Shown here piece after piece: positions 1 through 8,516 of a stretch of 64,000 bases of DNA (the stretch's first letter is position 1; each line of letters begins with the position of its first letter). Made by a program: the position numbers and the translations under genes. The notes beneath the pieces were generated by a model. It was not told the DNA's origin, did not search any database, and saw only the letters and a list, made by a program, of their open reading frames with translations. The stretch spans positions 1 to 64,000 of the forward strand of contig JAFQDD010000009.1 in NCBI GenBank assembly GCA_017416145.1, given 5' to 3'. The DNA is from Spirochaetaceae bacterium. GTDB taxonomy: Bacteria > Spirochaetota > Spirochaetia > Treponematales > Treponemataceae.

Positions 1-1
1 T

Positions 2-607
2 AACGACCGAGTAATCGACCTTGAGATGCAAACTGTTATTCCAGTAGCCTTAGAAAAGCGTGTTCGCTACTATCAAAGTGTAATGGATGTTAGCGAATTA
101 GAACGAGGAAAAGGTTATGACGAAGTAAAAGACAGTTACGTAGTTTTTATTTGCCTAACAGACCCATTCAAAGCTCAATATCCCATATACACCGTGAAAA
201 ATACATTTGAAGAAAACCCAAATATTGAGTATACTGATGGTAGACACGTTGTGTTTTTCAATGCTTCTGCATACAAACATGCAAAAACAGAAAAAATCAA
301 AACATTTTTGGAATATCTTTCTACAAAAAACTCCAAAGATGAATTAACTGACAAAATCGACAACATTGTTTCTACAACTAAAGTGAAAGAAGAATTTGGA
401 AGGACATATATGATTGCAAAAATGCGAGATGTTATGATGCGAAAAGAAGGATACGTAGAGGGCTTTTCTTCTGGTATCCAACAAGGAAAACACGAACAAG
501 CTCTCGAAACTGCTAAAAAATTTCTTTCAATGGGATTACCAATTGAGCAAATTGCCAAAGGAACAGGTCTTTCTATTGAGGAAATAGAAACTTTAATTAC
601 ACCATAA
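2..607 (+). CDS. Rpn/PD-(D/E)XK family transposase-like nuclease, 5'-truncated by window edge
   Basis: The frame is open from base 2, so the gene begins outside the window; the ATG at 26 is internal. The first visible residues contain V-I-D-L-E-M-Q, the E-x-Q part of the PD-(D/E)XK nuclease core of Rpn (recombination-promoting nuclease / putative transposase) proteins. The C-terminus has the usual family tail: a Gly-rich helix (GFSSGIQQGK) followed by an Ala/Leu helix ending in a T-G-L-S-x-E-E-I motif. Family members cut DNA and stimulate RecA-independent recombination; they occur in many copies in treponemes. About 201 residues are visible of a usual 280-310. A strong hairpin terminator follows. 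The family assignment is fairly sure; activity is inferred only. Confidence 0.8.
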   Translation, partial: NDRVIDLEMQTVIPVALEKRVRYYQSVMDVSELERGKGYDEVKDSYVVFICLTDPFKAQYPIYTVKNTFEENPNIEYTDGRHVVFFNASAYKHAKTEKIKTFLEYLSTKNSKDELTDKIDNIVSTTKVKEEFGRTYMIAKMRDVMMRKEGYVEGFSSGIQQGKHEQALETAKKFLSMGLPIEQIAKGTGLSIEEIETLITP

Positions 608-643
608 AAACTTTCTAGAACATTCTAATAAATCACATTTTCT

Positions 644-702
644 AAAAACGCCTTTAGTGAAATTTCTCCAATTATTTGACACTTTTTCCTAAAGGCGTTT
701 TT
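644..702. terminator. Bidirectional intrinsic terminator
   Basis: Perfect 14-bp inverted repeat (arm AAAAACGCCTTTAG at 644-657, complement at 689-702) with a 31-base loop. Runs of A before and T after give a U tract in both directions. It separates the Rpn gene (plus) from the DUF2779 gene (minus), which converge here. Confidence 0.85.
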
Positions 703-748
703 TGTATTTATAGACATAATATTATTCGATATCCAATTTGTACCCAAC

Positions 749-2236
749 CTACTCCGCCGCTTCTTGTAATTTTTCAAAAACTTTCACCATAGCAAGAGTA
801 TCTAGCTTACAATAAGCCAATAAATGTTTTCGCCATGTTTCTAGTTCTGCTTTGTCCATTTTTTGCATAGCAAGAAAAGTGCTACTAGCCTCTCCACCAT
901 TATGAACACCCTCTAAATTTCCATAATTCAAAGCTGGGTCATCTGGAAAAAGAGCTGGTAAAACATATTTTATAGAATAAGAGCCCTTCATTTCCTTAGT
1001 GTAATAGTACCGTTTTTGGAAGGGAATCATAATATCCCGAATATTATCGTGGATATTCATTAAGTGTTCTTCCAAATCGGGGAAAATTTGTGCAAGATTT
1101 TTTATCACCCCTTTTTCAAAGCCCATATTATAAGCTGTAACGCACACATTTTTTGGAATATCTTTGCAAAGACTTTCAGCAATTTCACGGCGAGGGTCTT
1201 TTCCAGGATAAGCTAAACATTCACAGTGTTTTAACTCTCCATCTTCTTTTTCTTTATAATGCAAAGAATACTGAAACACAATTTGCTGAAAAGGAGATGA
1301 ATTATCGTATTGTGGAATTGCTGGATTAAAAGTTTCAAAATCCAAAAAGTACAATGGATATGACAATGTATCTAAAAACTCTTTTATTGGTTCTTTTTGA
1401 ATTTGTGGTGAAAGATTTTTCACTTCAACTTCTACTTGCTGTAATTGATTTCCTTTTAAAAGCCCAGCCTTGTAAACGTCTTCAAAAGTAATAATTCCCT
1501 TTTTGTAACAATCCATAGCCTTTGAAAATCGGCTAATATCAAAAACAGTTTGAGTATCATCTTTTGGAAGATTTTTTGCACAAAAAGCCCAATATCCACA
1601 TTCATAAGGATATGAACATTGCTCCCCAACTTCACATTCTGGTTCACTTTCCCTTTCAAGATAATCCCGCAAATATTTGATATTTGCTTCTACTTCCGAA
1701 AACTTTTTCCGTGCAATTTCTGTTAAATCTTCGATTGTAAAAAATTTTTCTAGCTCAATATCACCTTGTCGAACATATTGATTGTTGATATATACCAAAC
1801 ACACTTTTTCAACTTGAAAACCAAGTTTAGTTAGCACATAATTTTGATAGGCAACATCATCTTTATAAATATCTTTTACGCAGGTAGAAGATTTTACTTC
1901 GTAAAGTTCAACTTTATTATTTCCAAGATTTTTTAAAATATCCACGCTGCAAAAACAATTATCAAAGGAAAAAGAGGCTTCTGCTATGTTTTTTACTCCA
2001 TTATCAAGTAATTTTTGAGTTGCTGGAATCATATCAGATAGATTTTCTGAAAATGGCACTTCTGTAAAATCACCAAAAAGCCCCATGGCAAGATCCCCAA
2101 CTTCGTTTCCTGTGTTTAAAATGGTTTCATTCATAACAGAAGTGTCAAAAAGTTCAGGTTTATTCTTTTTTAGCCAAAGGATTTTTGGACATTGAACTCC
2201 GCTACAATATCGTGATTTTGAAAATCTATAACTCAT
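749..2236 (-). CDS. DUF2779 family protein: Cas4-like nuclease joined to DEDD-type exonuclease-like domain
   Basis: About 495 residues. An N-terminal half resembles Cas4/RecB-type nucleases: Cys11 and Cys16 near the N-terminus, a V-D-I-L ... E-L-Y-E-V-K-S PD-(D/E)XK-like core around residues 100-115, and a Cys cluster near 200-220, a pattern typical of an Fe-S bound nuclease. The C-terminal half carries F-L-D-F-E-T-F near residue 299, Y-N-M-G-F-E near 365 and Y-C-K-L-D-T near 470, matching exo motifs of the RNase H-like 3'-5' exonucleases. A GTG 12 bases upstream (2248) is also in frame, but its codons form the GGAGG ribosome site, so the ATG at 2236 is preferred. Substrate unknown; a role in DNA repair or defence is inference. 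Stands alone between two terminators. Confidence 0.75.
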   Translation of the reverse strand: MSYRFSKSRYCSGVQCPKILWLKKNKPELFDTSVMNETILNTGNEVGDLAMGLFGDFTEVPFSENLSDMIPATQKLLDNGVKNIAEASFSFDNCFCSVDILKNLGNNKVELYEVKSSTCVKDIYKDDVAYQNYVLTKLGFQVEKVCLVYINNQYVRQGDIELEKFFTIEDLTEIARKKFSEVEANIKYLRDYLERESEPECEVGEQCSYPYECGYWAFCAKNLPKDDTQTVFDISRFSKAMDCYKKGIITFEDVYKAGLLKGNQLQQVEVEVKNLSPQIQKEPIKEFLDTLSYPLYFLDFETFNPAIPQYDNSSPFQQIVFQYSLHYKEKEDGELKHCECLAYPGKDPRREIAESLCKDIPKNVCVTAYNMGFEKGVIKNLAQIFPDLEEHLMNIHDNIRDIMIPFQKRYYYTKEMKGSYSIKYVLPALFPDDPALNYGNLEGVHNGGEASSTFLAMQKMDKAELETWRKHLLAYCKLDTLAMVKVFEKLQEAAE

Positions 2237-2286
2237 TTTTTCCTCCACAATATTATTATATTATAATATTTGAAAATGTATAGAAA

Positions 2287-2323
2287 AAAAAGGTTCTCGT
2301 AAAAAATTTTACAAGAACCTTTT
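2287..2323 (-). terminator. Intrinsic terminator of the flavocytochrome gene
   Basis: Near-perfect hairpin: AAAAGGTTCTCGTAAAA against TTTTACAAGAACCTTTT, with a T run downstream on the minus strand. It lies about 30 bases after the stop codon at 2356. Confidence 0.85.
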
Positions 2324-2355
2324 ATCAATTTTAAGTTGCTATACTTTTAAAAAAC

Positions 2356-4083
2356 TTATTTTCCCAAAGCATATTTTGCAGCTTGTTCACCAGCAATTTT
2401 ACCGAATACAGTAATATCAGCTACAGCGTTTCCACCTAAGCGGTTTGCTCCGTGGATACCACCTGTAACTTCACCTGCAGCGTATAGAGCTGGGATAACA
2501 TTTCCGTTTGTATCAATAACTTCTGCTTTTGTGTTGATTTTTAATCCACCCATTGTGTGGTGAATTGCAGGTCCAACTTCTACAACATAGTATGGACCTT
2601 CAACTAAGGCACGAGGCATTTCAGATGCTTTTCTTCCAAAGTCTGGGTCATTTCCGTTTGCAACATATGAGTTATAGTCAGAAACAGTTTTTTCTAAAGT
2701 TGCTTCTGGAATACCAAGTTTTTGTGCAAGTTCTGCAACTGTTGCACCTTCTGTTAAAAGCCCTTGTGAAGCGTATGTTTCAATAGCTTTTAGAGATTTT
2801 CTGATGCTTGTATCAAACATTAGATAAGCTGTGCCACCTGTTTGTTCAAGGATAGCAGCTGACATAACATCACGAGTTGCCATTTCTGTACAGAAACGAT
2901 TTCCATCACGGTTAATCATAATAGCACCATTTCCACGTACAGCTTCTGTAATCATAAGATTTTTTACAGGAACAACTGTTGGGTGAGTTTGAATTTGTTC
3001 AATATCTGTAAGAGCAGCATTAAAATCTTTTGCCCAAGTTAAAGCATCACCTGTAGCTCCTGCATGGTTAGTTGTACCAAATCCTTTTAACTCTGGTTTA
3101 TAGCTTTCAACAAGAGTTGGATTTGCACCGAATCCACCAGTTGCAACGATAACTGCTTTTGCTTTGATTGTGTATTCGCCATCTTTTGTAGAAACAACAA
3201 CACCTACAGCCTTACCGTTTTCGTTGATGATTTTTGTTACTTCTTGATTCAAGCGAATATCTGCTCCAGCGGCTTTCGCTGCTTTTTCTAGAGCTGCTGA
3301 AAGGTGAGCACCAACTGCAGCCCCTCCTGTAGGACGGTGAGTTCTACTATTTGTTGAACCAGCCATCTTACCAACGTCTGTTAGGTCAGCTCCAAGTTTA
3401 ATAAGCCAATCAACAGTTTCAGCAGATTTTTCTACCATTTCTGTTACAAGAGCTAAATCATTGATATTTTTTCCACCAACCATTGTATCTTCAATGTATT
3501 GTTCATTGGAATCAGAAATACCCATTTTTGCTTGGATAGATGTTTCACTAGCATTTAATCCACCAGTTGCGTAGTTTGTATTTCCACCAACAATTGGCAT
3601 TTTTTCAAGAACGATAACAGAAGCTCCACCTTCACGAGCTGCCACAGCTGCTGAAAGTCCAGCTCCACCAGCACCAATGATTACAACATCTGTTTCAGTA
3701 TCTTCAAGTTTTGCAGTTGTAGCTTCTGAAATACCCTTTGCACTTGCCAAAGCAGCATTTACAGCAGCAATTATACCTTTTGATGTGTAAGTTGCACCTG
3801 AAACAACATCAACATTTGAAACTGAACCTTTTTTTACAATTTCAGCTAGAAGTGCTTTTGTATCATTTACAGCAAAATCAGAATCATTGATTTTTAGTAC
3901 ATCTGCTGAAACAATTTTTCCATCTTTTGTTGTGATAGAAACTTCAATTTCATCTTTAAAACCTGGAGCCTTTCCAGTCCAAGTTCCGTCTGCAATATTT
4001 TCTGCTTTGCCACAGCTAAAAAAGATAGCACAACATGAAGCAATTAAGAAAATAATTGTTGCAATAATTTGTGATTTTTTCAT
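2356..4083 (-). CDS. Flavocytochrome c-type flavoprotein reductase (fumarate/urocanate reductase-like), lipoprotein
   Basis: 575 residues. An N-terminal lipoprotein signal ends in F-F-S-C (Cys about 24). Residues 30-115 form an FMN_bind domain with the S-G-A-T-Y-T-S motif, whose Thr takes covalently bound FMN. The rest is an FAD-binding succinate dehydrogenase/fumarate reductase-type domain: G-A-G-G-A-G-L-S near 137, H-P-T-V-V, E-A-V-R-G-N-G and the C-terminal H-G-A-N-R-L-G-G-N-A. No heme-binding CxxCH is present, so electrons probably enter through FMN. Such enzymes use extracytoplasmic fumarate, urocanate or related enoates as electron sinks; the exact acceptor cannot be read here. The start has a strong AGGAGG site. 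It is divergent from rex, which suggests NADH-linked control. Confidence 0.85.
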   Translation of the reverse strand: MKKSQIIATIIFLIASCCAIFFSCGKAENIADGTWTGKAPGFKDEIEVSITTKDGKIVSADVLKINDSDFAVNDTKALLAEIVKKGSVSNVDVVSGATYTSKGIIAAVNAALASAKGISEATTAKLEDTETDVVIIGAGGAGLSAAVAAREGGASVIVLEKMPIVGGNTNYATGGLNASETSIQAKMGISDSNEQYIEDTMVGGKNINDLALVTEMVEKSAETVDWLIKLGADLTDVGKMAGSTNSRTHRPTGGAAVGAHLSAALEKAAKAAGADIRLNQEVTKIINENGKAVGVVVSTKDGEYTIKAKAVIVATGGFGANPTLVESYKPELKGFGTTNHAGATGDALTWAKDFNAALTDIEQIQTHPTVVPVKNLMITEAVRGNGAIMINRDGNRFCTEMATRDVMSAAILEQTGGTAYLMFDTSIRKSLKAIETYASQGLLTEGATVAELAQKLGIPEATLEKTVSDYNSYVANGNDPDFGRKASEMPRALVEGPYYVVEVGPAIHHTMGGLKINTKAEVIDTNGNVIPALYAAGEVTGGIHGANRLGGNAVADITVFGKIAGEQAAKYALGK

Positions 4084-4278
4084 AAATCCTCCTACAAATT
4101 ATGAAAAATTAGTCAAAGAACTCTCCTACCTCTTTGCAAATTTTTAAAATTATTTTTTGGATAAATTTCTTACATAATCCTAATTAAAAGTATAGGTTAA
4201 AAATCAGATTTTGTTCAAGTAAAAAAGTATTTTCTAAAATATAATATTACGAGAAAACATTTTTCTAGTTTATAAAAC

Positions 4279-4307
4279 TTTACATCGATAAATTTTTATA
4301 GTATTAT
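4279..4307 (+). promoter_or_regulatory. Probable rex promoter with almost no leader
   Basis: TTTACA at 4279-4284, a 17-base spacer and TATTAT at 4302-4307. The ATG of rex follows nine bases later, so the 5' leader would be about zero to three bases. No Shine-Dalgarno sequence is present. Confidence 0.5.
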
Positions 4308-4316
4308 TTACATATT

Positions 4317-4967
4317 ATGAGTAAACAAAAGATTCCGGCATCACCTTCAATAAAAAGATTGCCTTCTTATTTACATATTATTAGACAAGCCGCTACTGAA
4401 GGATATGAGTTTATTTCAGGAACTCTTATTGCCAATGAATTAAATCTTGAACCAATACAAGTTCGTAAAGATTTAGCCATTACCGGAATTGTGGGAACTC
4501 CAAAGCGAGGATATCCAGTTATCCCATTGATTTCTGCCATTGAGCATTTTTTAGATTGGGATAATAATAAAAATGTTGTTGTAATTGGAGCTGGAAATCT
4601 TGCCACCGCTTTGACTGGTTATCAAGAATTTCAATATCACGGATTAAATTTCGTTGGAGCTTTTGATACAAATCCAGAAAGAATTGGAAAACAAATCCAC
4701 GGTGTTCCAATTTTTTCTATCGATACATTAAAAGAACAAGTCAGAAATCTCAATGCCACTATAGCAATTTTAACTGTGCCTTCGATTTATGCTCAAGAAA
4801 GTGCAGATAGAGTTGTAGCGGCTGGAATTAAAGCCATTTGGAACTTTACAAACACAAAACTCAAACTTCCAGAGGATGTAATTTGTCAGCGCGAGGATTT
4901 AACTTCTGGTTATGCAATGCTTTGCGTTATGATGAATGAACGTCAGCCAAAATTAGTAAAAGAATAA
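4317..4967 (+). CDS. rex: Redox-sensing transcriptional repressor Rex
   Basis: 216 residues, the usual Rex length. The N-terminal winged helix (residues 10-80) has the family signatures R-L-P-S-Y-L and Q-V-R-K-D-L-A. The Rossmann domain starts near residue 87 with V-V-V-I-G-A-G-N-L-A, followed by F-V-G-A-F-D, the adenine-ribose Asp. Rex senses the NADH/NAD+ ratio and derepresses fermentation and anaerobic respiration genes. Its divergent neighbour is a flavoprotein reductase of the fumarate reductase type, a plausible target. No clear Rex operator (TTGTGAA-type palindrome) was found by eye in the 233-bp divergent region. No ribosome site precedes the ATG; see the promoter entry. Confidence 0.93.
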   Translation: MSKQKIPASPSIKRLPSYLHIIRQAATEGYEFISGTLIANELNLEPIQVRKDLAITGIVGTPKRGYPVIPLISAIEHFLDWDNNKNVVVIGAGNLATALTGYQEFQYHGLNFVGAFDTNPERIGKQIHGVPIFSIDTLKEQVRNLNATIAILTVPSIYAQESADRVVAAGIKAIWNFTNTKLKLPEDVICQREDLTSGYAMLCVMMNERQPKLVKE

Positions 4968-4997
4968 AATCATCTTTATTTAACTTGGAAAATCAAA

Positions 4998-6092
4998 ATG
5001 AATAATAAAACTCAATATCAATGTGAACTACTTGGAAACAGACTTTCTAAGCGATACAAGCATCTAAAAAAATGGGCGAAACGTAGCAATGTAAACTGTT
5101 TTCGTCTTTACGACAAAGACATTCCAGAAATCCCCCTTGCAATAGATTTATACGAAACGGAAACTTCTATGCCAGGAGAAATAGGAACTTTCTACGTGCA
5201 AGTAGCTTTGTACAAACGTCCCTACGAGAAAGACCAAATTGATGAAAATCTTTGGCTTGAAGCAATGAAAAATCAAATTGCCTTTACTCTTTCTGTGCCA
5301 CAGGAAAATATTGTTATAAAAACTCGCCAACAACAAAAGGGTGAAAATCAATACGAAAAACTTGGGGATAAAAAGCTTGAATTCATTGTAAAAGAAAATG
5401 GCTTACGTTTTTTGGTAAATCTAAGTGATTACATTGATACAGGGCTTTTTTTTGACCATAGGCCTTTACGAAAAAAGGTGCAACAAACTGCCGAAAAAAA
5501 ATCCGTGTTAAATCTTTTTTGTTACACAGGTGCTTTTTCTGTTTACGCCGCCAGCGGAAAAGCTAAATCTGTAACTTCTGTGGATTTGTCTAAAAAATAT
5601 CTTGATTGGGCAAAAAATAATTTAAAACTAAACGGATATTCAGACGAAGTAAAATATCAATTTGTGGCAAGTGATGTAAAAACTTTCCTAGAAAATGACA
5701 AAAATCAATATGATATTATAGTTCTAGACCCACCAACTTTTTCTAACTCAAAGAAAACTGAAACCACTTTGGATATAAATCGAGATTGGCCAGAACTTGT
5801 AGGACTTTGCTGTAAGCGGCTTTCTAAAAACGGAATATTATATTTTTCCACCAATTCTAGAAAAATCCGCTTTGAAGAAGATAAACTTCCTGTGGGATTT
5901 TCTGGAAAAGACATTACAGATTCCACAATTCCAGAGGATTTTAGAAATATGAAGATTCATCAAGCTTGGGAAATTAAGTCAGGAGAGTTTTCATCGGATT
6001 TAAAATTTGTAGAAAAAGGAAAATCTCAAAAGGTTGAAGAACAGGAAACACAAAATACAAAAACTGAAAAAATACAAGAGATTCGATACTAA
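4998..6092 (+). CDS. RlmK-like SAM-dependent rRNA methyltransferase
   Basis: 364 residues resembling the C-terminal (RlmK) half of E. coli RlmKL: the start R-L-S-K-R-Y-K-H-L-K-K-W-A and Y-D-K-D-I-P-E match that protein's R-x-K-x-x-K-H-L-x-K-W-A and Y-D-A-D-L-P-E. The class I methyltransferase fold shows motif I L-N-L-F-C-Y-T-G-A-F-S near residue 173 and the catalytic motif IV L-D-P-P-T-F-S-N-S-K-K near 247. RlmK makes m7G2069 in 23S rRNA. Here the RlmL half is absent, so it is a stand-alone enzyme. It lies 30 bases after rex in the same direction, with a weak ribosome site. The last 60 residues are Lys/Glu/Thr-rich with no family match known to me. Exact target base is inferred. Confidence 0.78.
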   Translation: MNNKTQYQCELLGNRLSKRYKHLKKWAKRSNVNCFRLYDKDIPEIPLAIDLYETETSMPGEIGTFYVQVALYKRPYEKDQIDENLWLEAMKNQIAFTLSVPQENIVIKTRQQQKGENQYEKLGDKKLEFIVKENGLRFLVNLSDYIDTGLFFDHRPLRKKVQQTAEKKSVLNLFCYTGAFSVYAASGKAKSVTSVDLSKKYLDWAKNNLKLNGYSDEVKYQFVASDVKTFLENDKNQYDIIVLDPPTFSNSKKTETTLDINRDWPELVGLCCKRLSKNGILYFSTNSRKIRFEEDKLPVGFSGKDITDSTIPEDFRNMKIHQAWEIKSGEFSSDLKFVEKGKSQKVEEQETQNTKTEKIQEIRY

Positions 6093-6110
6093 TCTTCGAA
6101 TCCCTTGTAT
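6072..6110. terminator. Bidirectional terminator overlapping the end of the methyltransferase gene
   Basis: Hairpin with ATACAAG/CTTGTAT outer and GATTCGA/TCGAATC inner arms. The stop codon of the plus-strand gene lies in the loop region. A T-rich tract follows on the minus strand, serving galM, which ends at 6118. Confidence 0.75.
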
Positions 6111-6117
6111 ATTTTAT

Positions 6118-7173
6118 CTAATTTTCAAATTGATAAACAGTTTCAAAAGTGTATTCTTTGTTTGCCTCGATTACACAATTTGGAAAGTTTGGTTTATTTG
6201 GTGAATCTGGATAAAACTGTGTTTCAAGGCAAAATCCGTCATAAGGCTTATAATTTTTTCCCTTATATCCAGTTTGAGGTGTTAAACTTCCAGATGTGTA
6301 AAGTTGAACTCCAGGCATTGTTGTATAAGTTGTAAGTTTTCTTCCTGATTTTGGTTCATAAGCAACTGAAACTTTTTTTAATTTGCCATCGTATTTTTCA
6401 GTTTCGGAAATTAAACAAAAGTTGTGGTCATATCCTCCTGAAACTTTTTCAATATCTGCACCAATTTTTTTTGCTTTTCTAAAATCAAAAGCTGTATTTT
6501 CAACTTTTAATAGTTTTCCAGTTGGAATTAGATTGCCATCATTTTCCAAAATATTTTCACTTTCAATTTGAAGTTCTGTGTCAAAAATATTTTCTTTACA
6601 ATCGCCACTTAAATTAAAATATGTGTGATTTGTTAAGCTAACTGGAGTTTTTTTGTCGGATTCAAGAACATATTTGATGTGAATTTTATTTTCAGGACTT
6701 AAAAGATAAAAAACTGTGATTTTTAGATTGCCCGGCATTCCTTGTTCACCATCTTTGCTAAGATAAAACAATTTTACTCCAGCAAGATTTTCATCAATTT
6801 GTACAGGTTCAATATCAAATACTCGGTGATTTATTCCAACAAATCCGCCGTGCAAACAGTTTTTTCCATCATTTTGGTCAAGTTGATAGTTTTTTCCATC
6901 AATTTGAAAACAACCATTTCCAATACGGTTTGCAAATCGTCCAGCCACTACGCCAAAATAACATCCATTACCTTTTATGTATTCTTCCACAGAATCAAAA
7001 CCCAAAACTAGATTTTCCATTTCCCCATTTTTTGATGGAAACTCAATTTTGGTAACTGTTGCTCCGTAATTTGTTACAGAAAAACTCATTGTTCCGTTGG
7101 AAACTGTGTACAAAAACACTTTTTTTCCGTCATAAGAATTCTGAAAATCCTCTTTTTTTACGTTAATCATCAT
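6118..7173 (-). CDS. galM: Aldose 1-epimerase (mutarotase)
   Basis: About 351 residues. Family motifs are visible: N-Y-G-A-T-V-T-K-I near 30, V-A-G-R-F-A-N-R-I-G near 80, N-H-T-Y-F-N-L-S-G near 175 (catalytic His), D-H-N-F-C near 240, and the C-terminal F-C-L-E-T-Q with the catalytic Glu. It interconverts alpha and beta anomers of hexoses such as galactose or glucose in the cytoplasm, or outside since no signal peptide is seen. The start ATG at 7173 overlaps the end of the upstream regulator gene by 11 bases with GGGGTG just before it, so translation is probably coupled. Last gene of a seven-gene operon. Confidence 0.9.
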   Translation of the reverse strand: MMINVKKEDFQNSYDGKKVFLYTVSNGTMSFSVTNYGATVTKIEFPSKNGEMENLVLGFDSVEEYIKGNGCYFGVVAGRFANRIGNGCFQIDGKNYQLDQNDGKNCLHGGFVGINHRVFDIEPVQIDENLAGVKLFYLSKDGEQGMPGNLKITVFYLLSPENKIHIKYVLESDKKTPVSLTNHTYFNLSGDCKENIFDTELQIESENILENDGNLIPTGKLLKVENTAFDFRKAKKIGADIEKVSGGYDHNFCLISETEKYDGKLKKVSVAYEPKSGRKLTTYTTMPGVQLYTSGSLTPQTGYKGKNYKPYDGFCLETQFYPDSPNKPNFPNCVIEANKEYTFETVYQFEN

Positions 7174-8515
7174 TTTCACCCCATTCATCAAGTTTTCTAT
7201 GCAGAGTTTTTCTCCCTATGCCAAGAATCTCTGCGGTTTTGGTTTTATTTCCTTTATTTATTGCAAGATTTTGCATTACAATAATTTTTTCAGCTTCTTC
7301 CATAGAAATGCCCACTGGAACTTTTATTACAGCTTCTTCTGAAACTTGACTGATAGAAGGTGGCAAATCGTTTAAAGTAATTGTATCACCTTCGCACATT
7401 ACAACTGCACTTTCTATACAGTTTTTTAACTGGCGAATATTTCCAGGCCAATCGTATTTATACAAAGCAGAACGAGCCTTTGCATCAACTCCAGTAACAT
7501 TTTTGCCATTTTCTTCTGAGGCTTTTTTTATAAAACTCGCTATCATAAGAGGAATGTCGTCTTTTCGCTCACGTAAAGGGGGAACTTCAATTTGAACAAC
7601 ATTTAGTCTGTAAAACAAATCTTCCCGAAATCGACCTTCCCTAACCTCTTTTTCCAAATCTTTATTGGTTGCCGCAATTACTCGAACGTCCACAGACAAA
7701 GTTTCTTCACCACCAACTCGCTCAAATTGCTTTTCTTGCAAAACTCGCAAAATTTTGATTTGAACATTTTGGTTAATTTCTCCGATTTCATCTAAAAATA
7801 TTGTTCCACCATTAGCAAGTTCAAATCGACCTCTTTTTCGATTTGCAGCTCCTGTAAAAGAGCCTTTTTCATGTCCAAAAAGTTCACTTTCCAACAAACT
7901 TTCAGACAAAGCAGCACAATGAACTTTTATAAGAGGTTTATCTTTTCTTGATGATAAATTGTGAATTGCATCTGTTATAAGTTCTTTTCCAACGCCACTT
8001 TCTCCTGTTATCAAAACAGAAGCTTTAGAATCAGCCACCCGACGAACTTTTTGGAAAATCTTTTGCATTTCTCCACTTTTTCCAATAATATGTTCAAAAC
8101 TTCGGCTTTTTTCTACTTCTTCTAGCAATCTTCTGTGGCGAATAGAAAGTTCTCGACTTTGCAAAGCCCGTTTTACAATCATTGTAAGTTGGTCAAGATT
8201 TAGAGGTTTTGTTAAAAAGTTATAAGCTCCTTTTCGCATTGCTTCAACTGCGGAATCAATACTTCCGTGACCTGTCAAAACAATTACAGGAATAGAAGGA
8301 TTTTCTGCCACAACTTTTTCCAGCACCATTTCTCCAGAAATTTCTGGCATTCGTAAATCTGTGATTACAAGATCAATATCACCTTTTGCAATTCGCTCCA
8401 AACCGAGTTTGCCATTTTCAGCAATAAAAGTATTATATCCTTCTAGTTCAAGAGCATCAGACAAACCTTCTCTAATATTTTTTTCATCATCAATAATAAG
8501 GATATTAAATTGCAT
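7163..8515 (-). CDS. NtrC-family sigma-54-dependent response regulator
   Basis: About 450 residues in the usual three parts. Receiver domain (1-120): D-D-E acidic pocket, phospho-acceptor Asp in V-I-T-D-L-R-M-P, and a Lys in L-T-K-P. AAA+ domain (about 140-380): Walker A G-E-S-G-V-G-K-E, the sigma-54 contact loop as G-S-F-T-G-A, Walker B G-T-I-F-L-D-E-I, and the R-finger region F-R-E-D-L-F-Y-R-L-N-V. C-terminal Fis-type helix-turn-helix ending in I-G-R-K-T-L-H-R-K-L. The frame opens 29 codons earlier, but the ATG at 8515 has AAAGGGG upstream and begins the conserved domain. One base separates it from the kinase gene; they form a cognate pair like treponemal AtoC/AtoS. Confidence 0.93.
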   Translation of the reverse strand: MQFNILIIDDEKNIREGLSDALELEGYNTFIAENGKLGLERIAKGDIDLVITDLRMPEISGEMVLEKVVAENPSIPVIVLTGHGSIDSAVEAMRKGAYNFLTKPLNLDQLTMIVKRALQSRELSIRHRRLLEEVEKSRSFEHIIGKSGEMQKIFQKVRRVADSKASVLITGESGVGKELITDAIHNLSSRKDKPLIKVHCAALSESLLESELFGHEKGSFTGAANRKRGRFELANGGTIFLDEIGEINQNVQIKILRVLQEKQFERVGGEETLSVDVRVIAATNKDLEKEVREGRFREDLFYRLNVVQIEVPPLRERKDDIPLMIASFIKKASEENGKNVTGVDAKARSALYKYDWPGNIRQLKNCIESAVVMCEGDTITLNDLPPSISQVSEEAVIKVPVGISMEEAEKIIVMQNLAINKGNKTKTAEILGIGRKTLHRKLDEWGENDD

Positions 8516-8516
8516 A

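Noticed and set aside
4084-4316. Rex operator between the flavoprotein gene and rex
   Set aside because: No convincing TTGTGAA/TTCACAA-like palindrome was found, so regulation by Rex is not claimed as seen.
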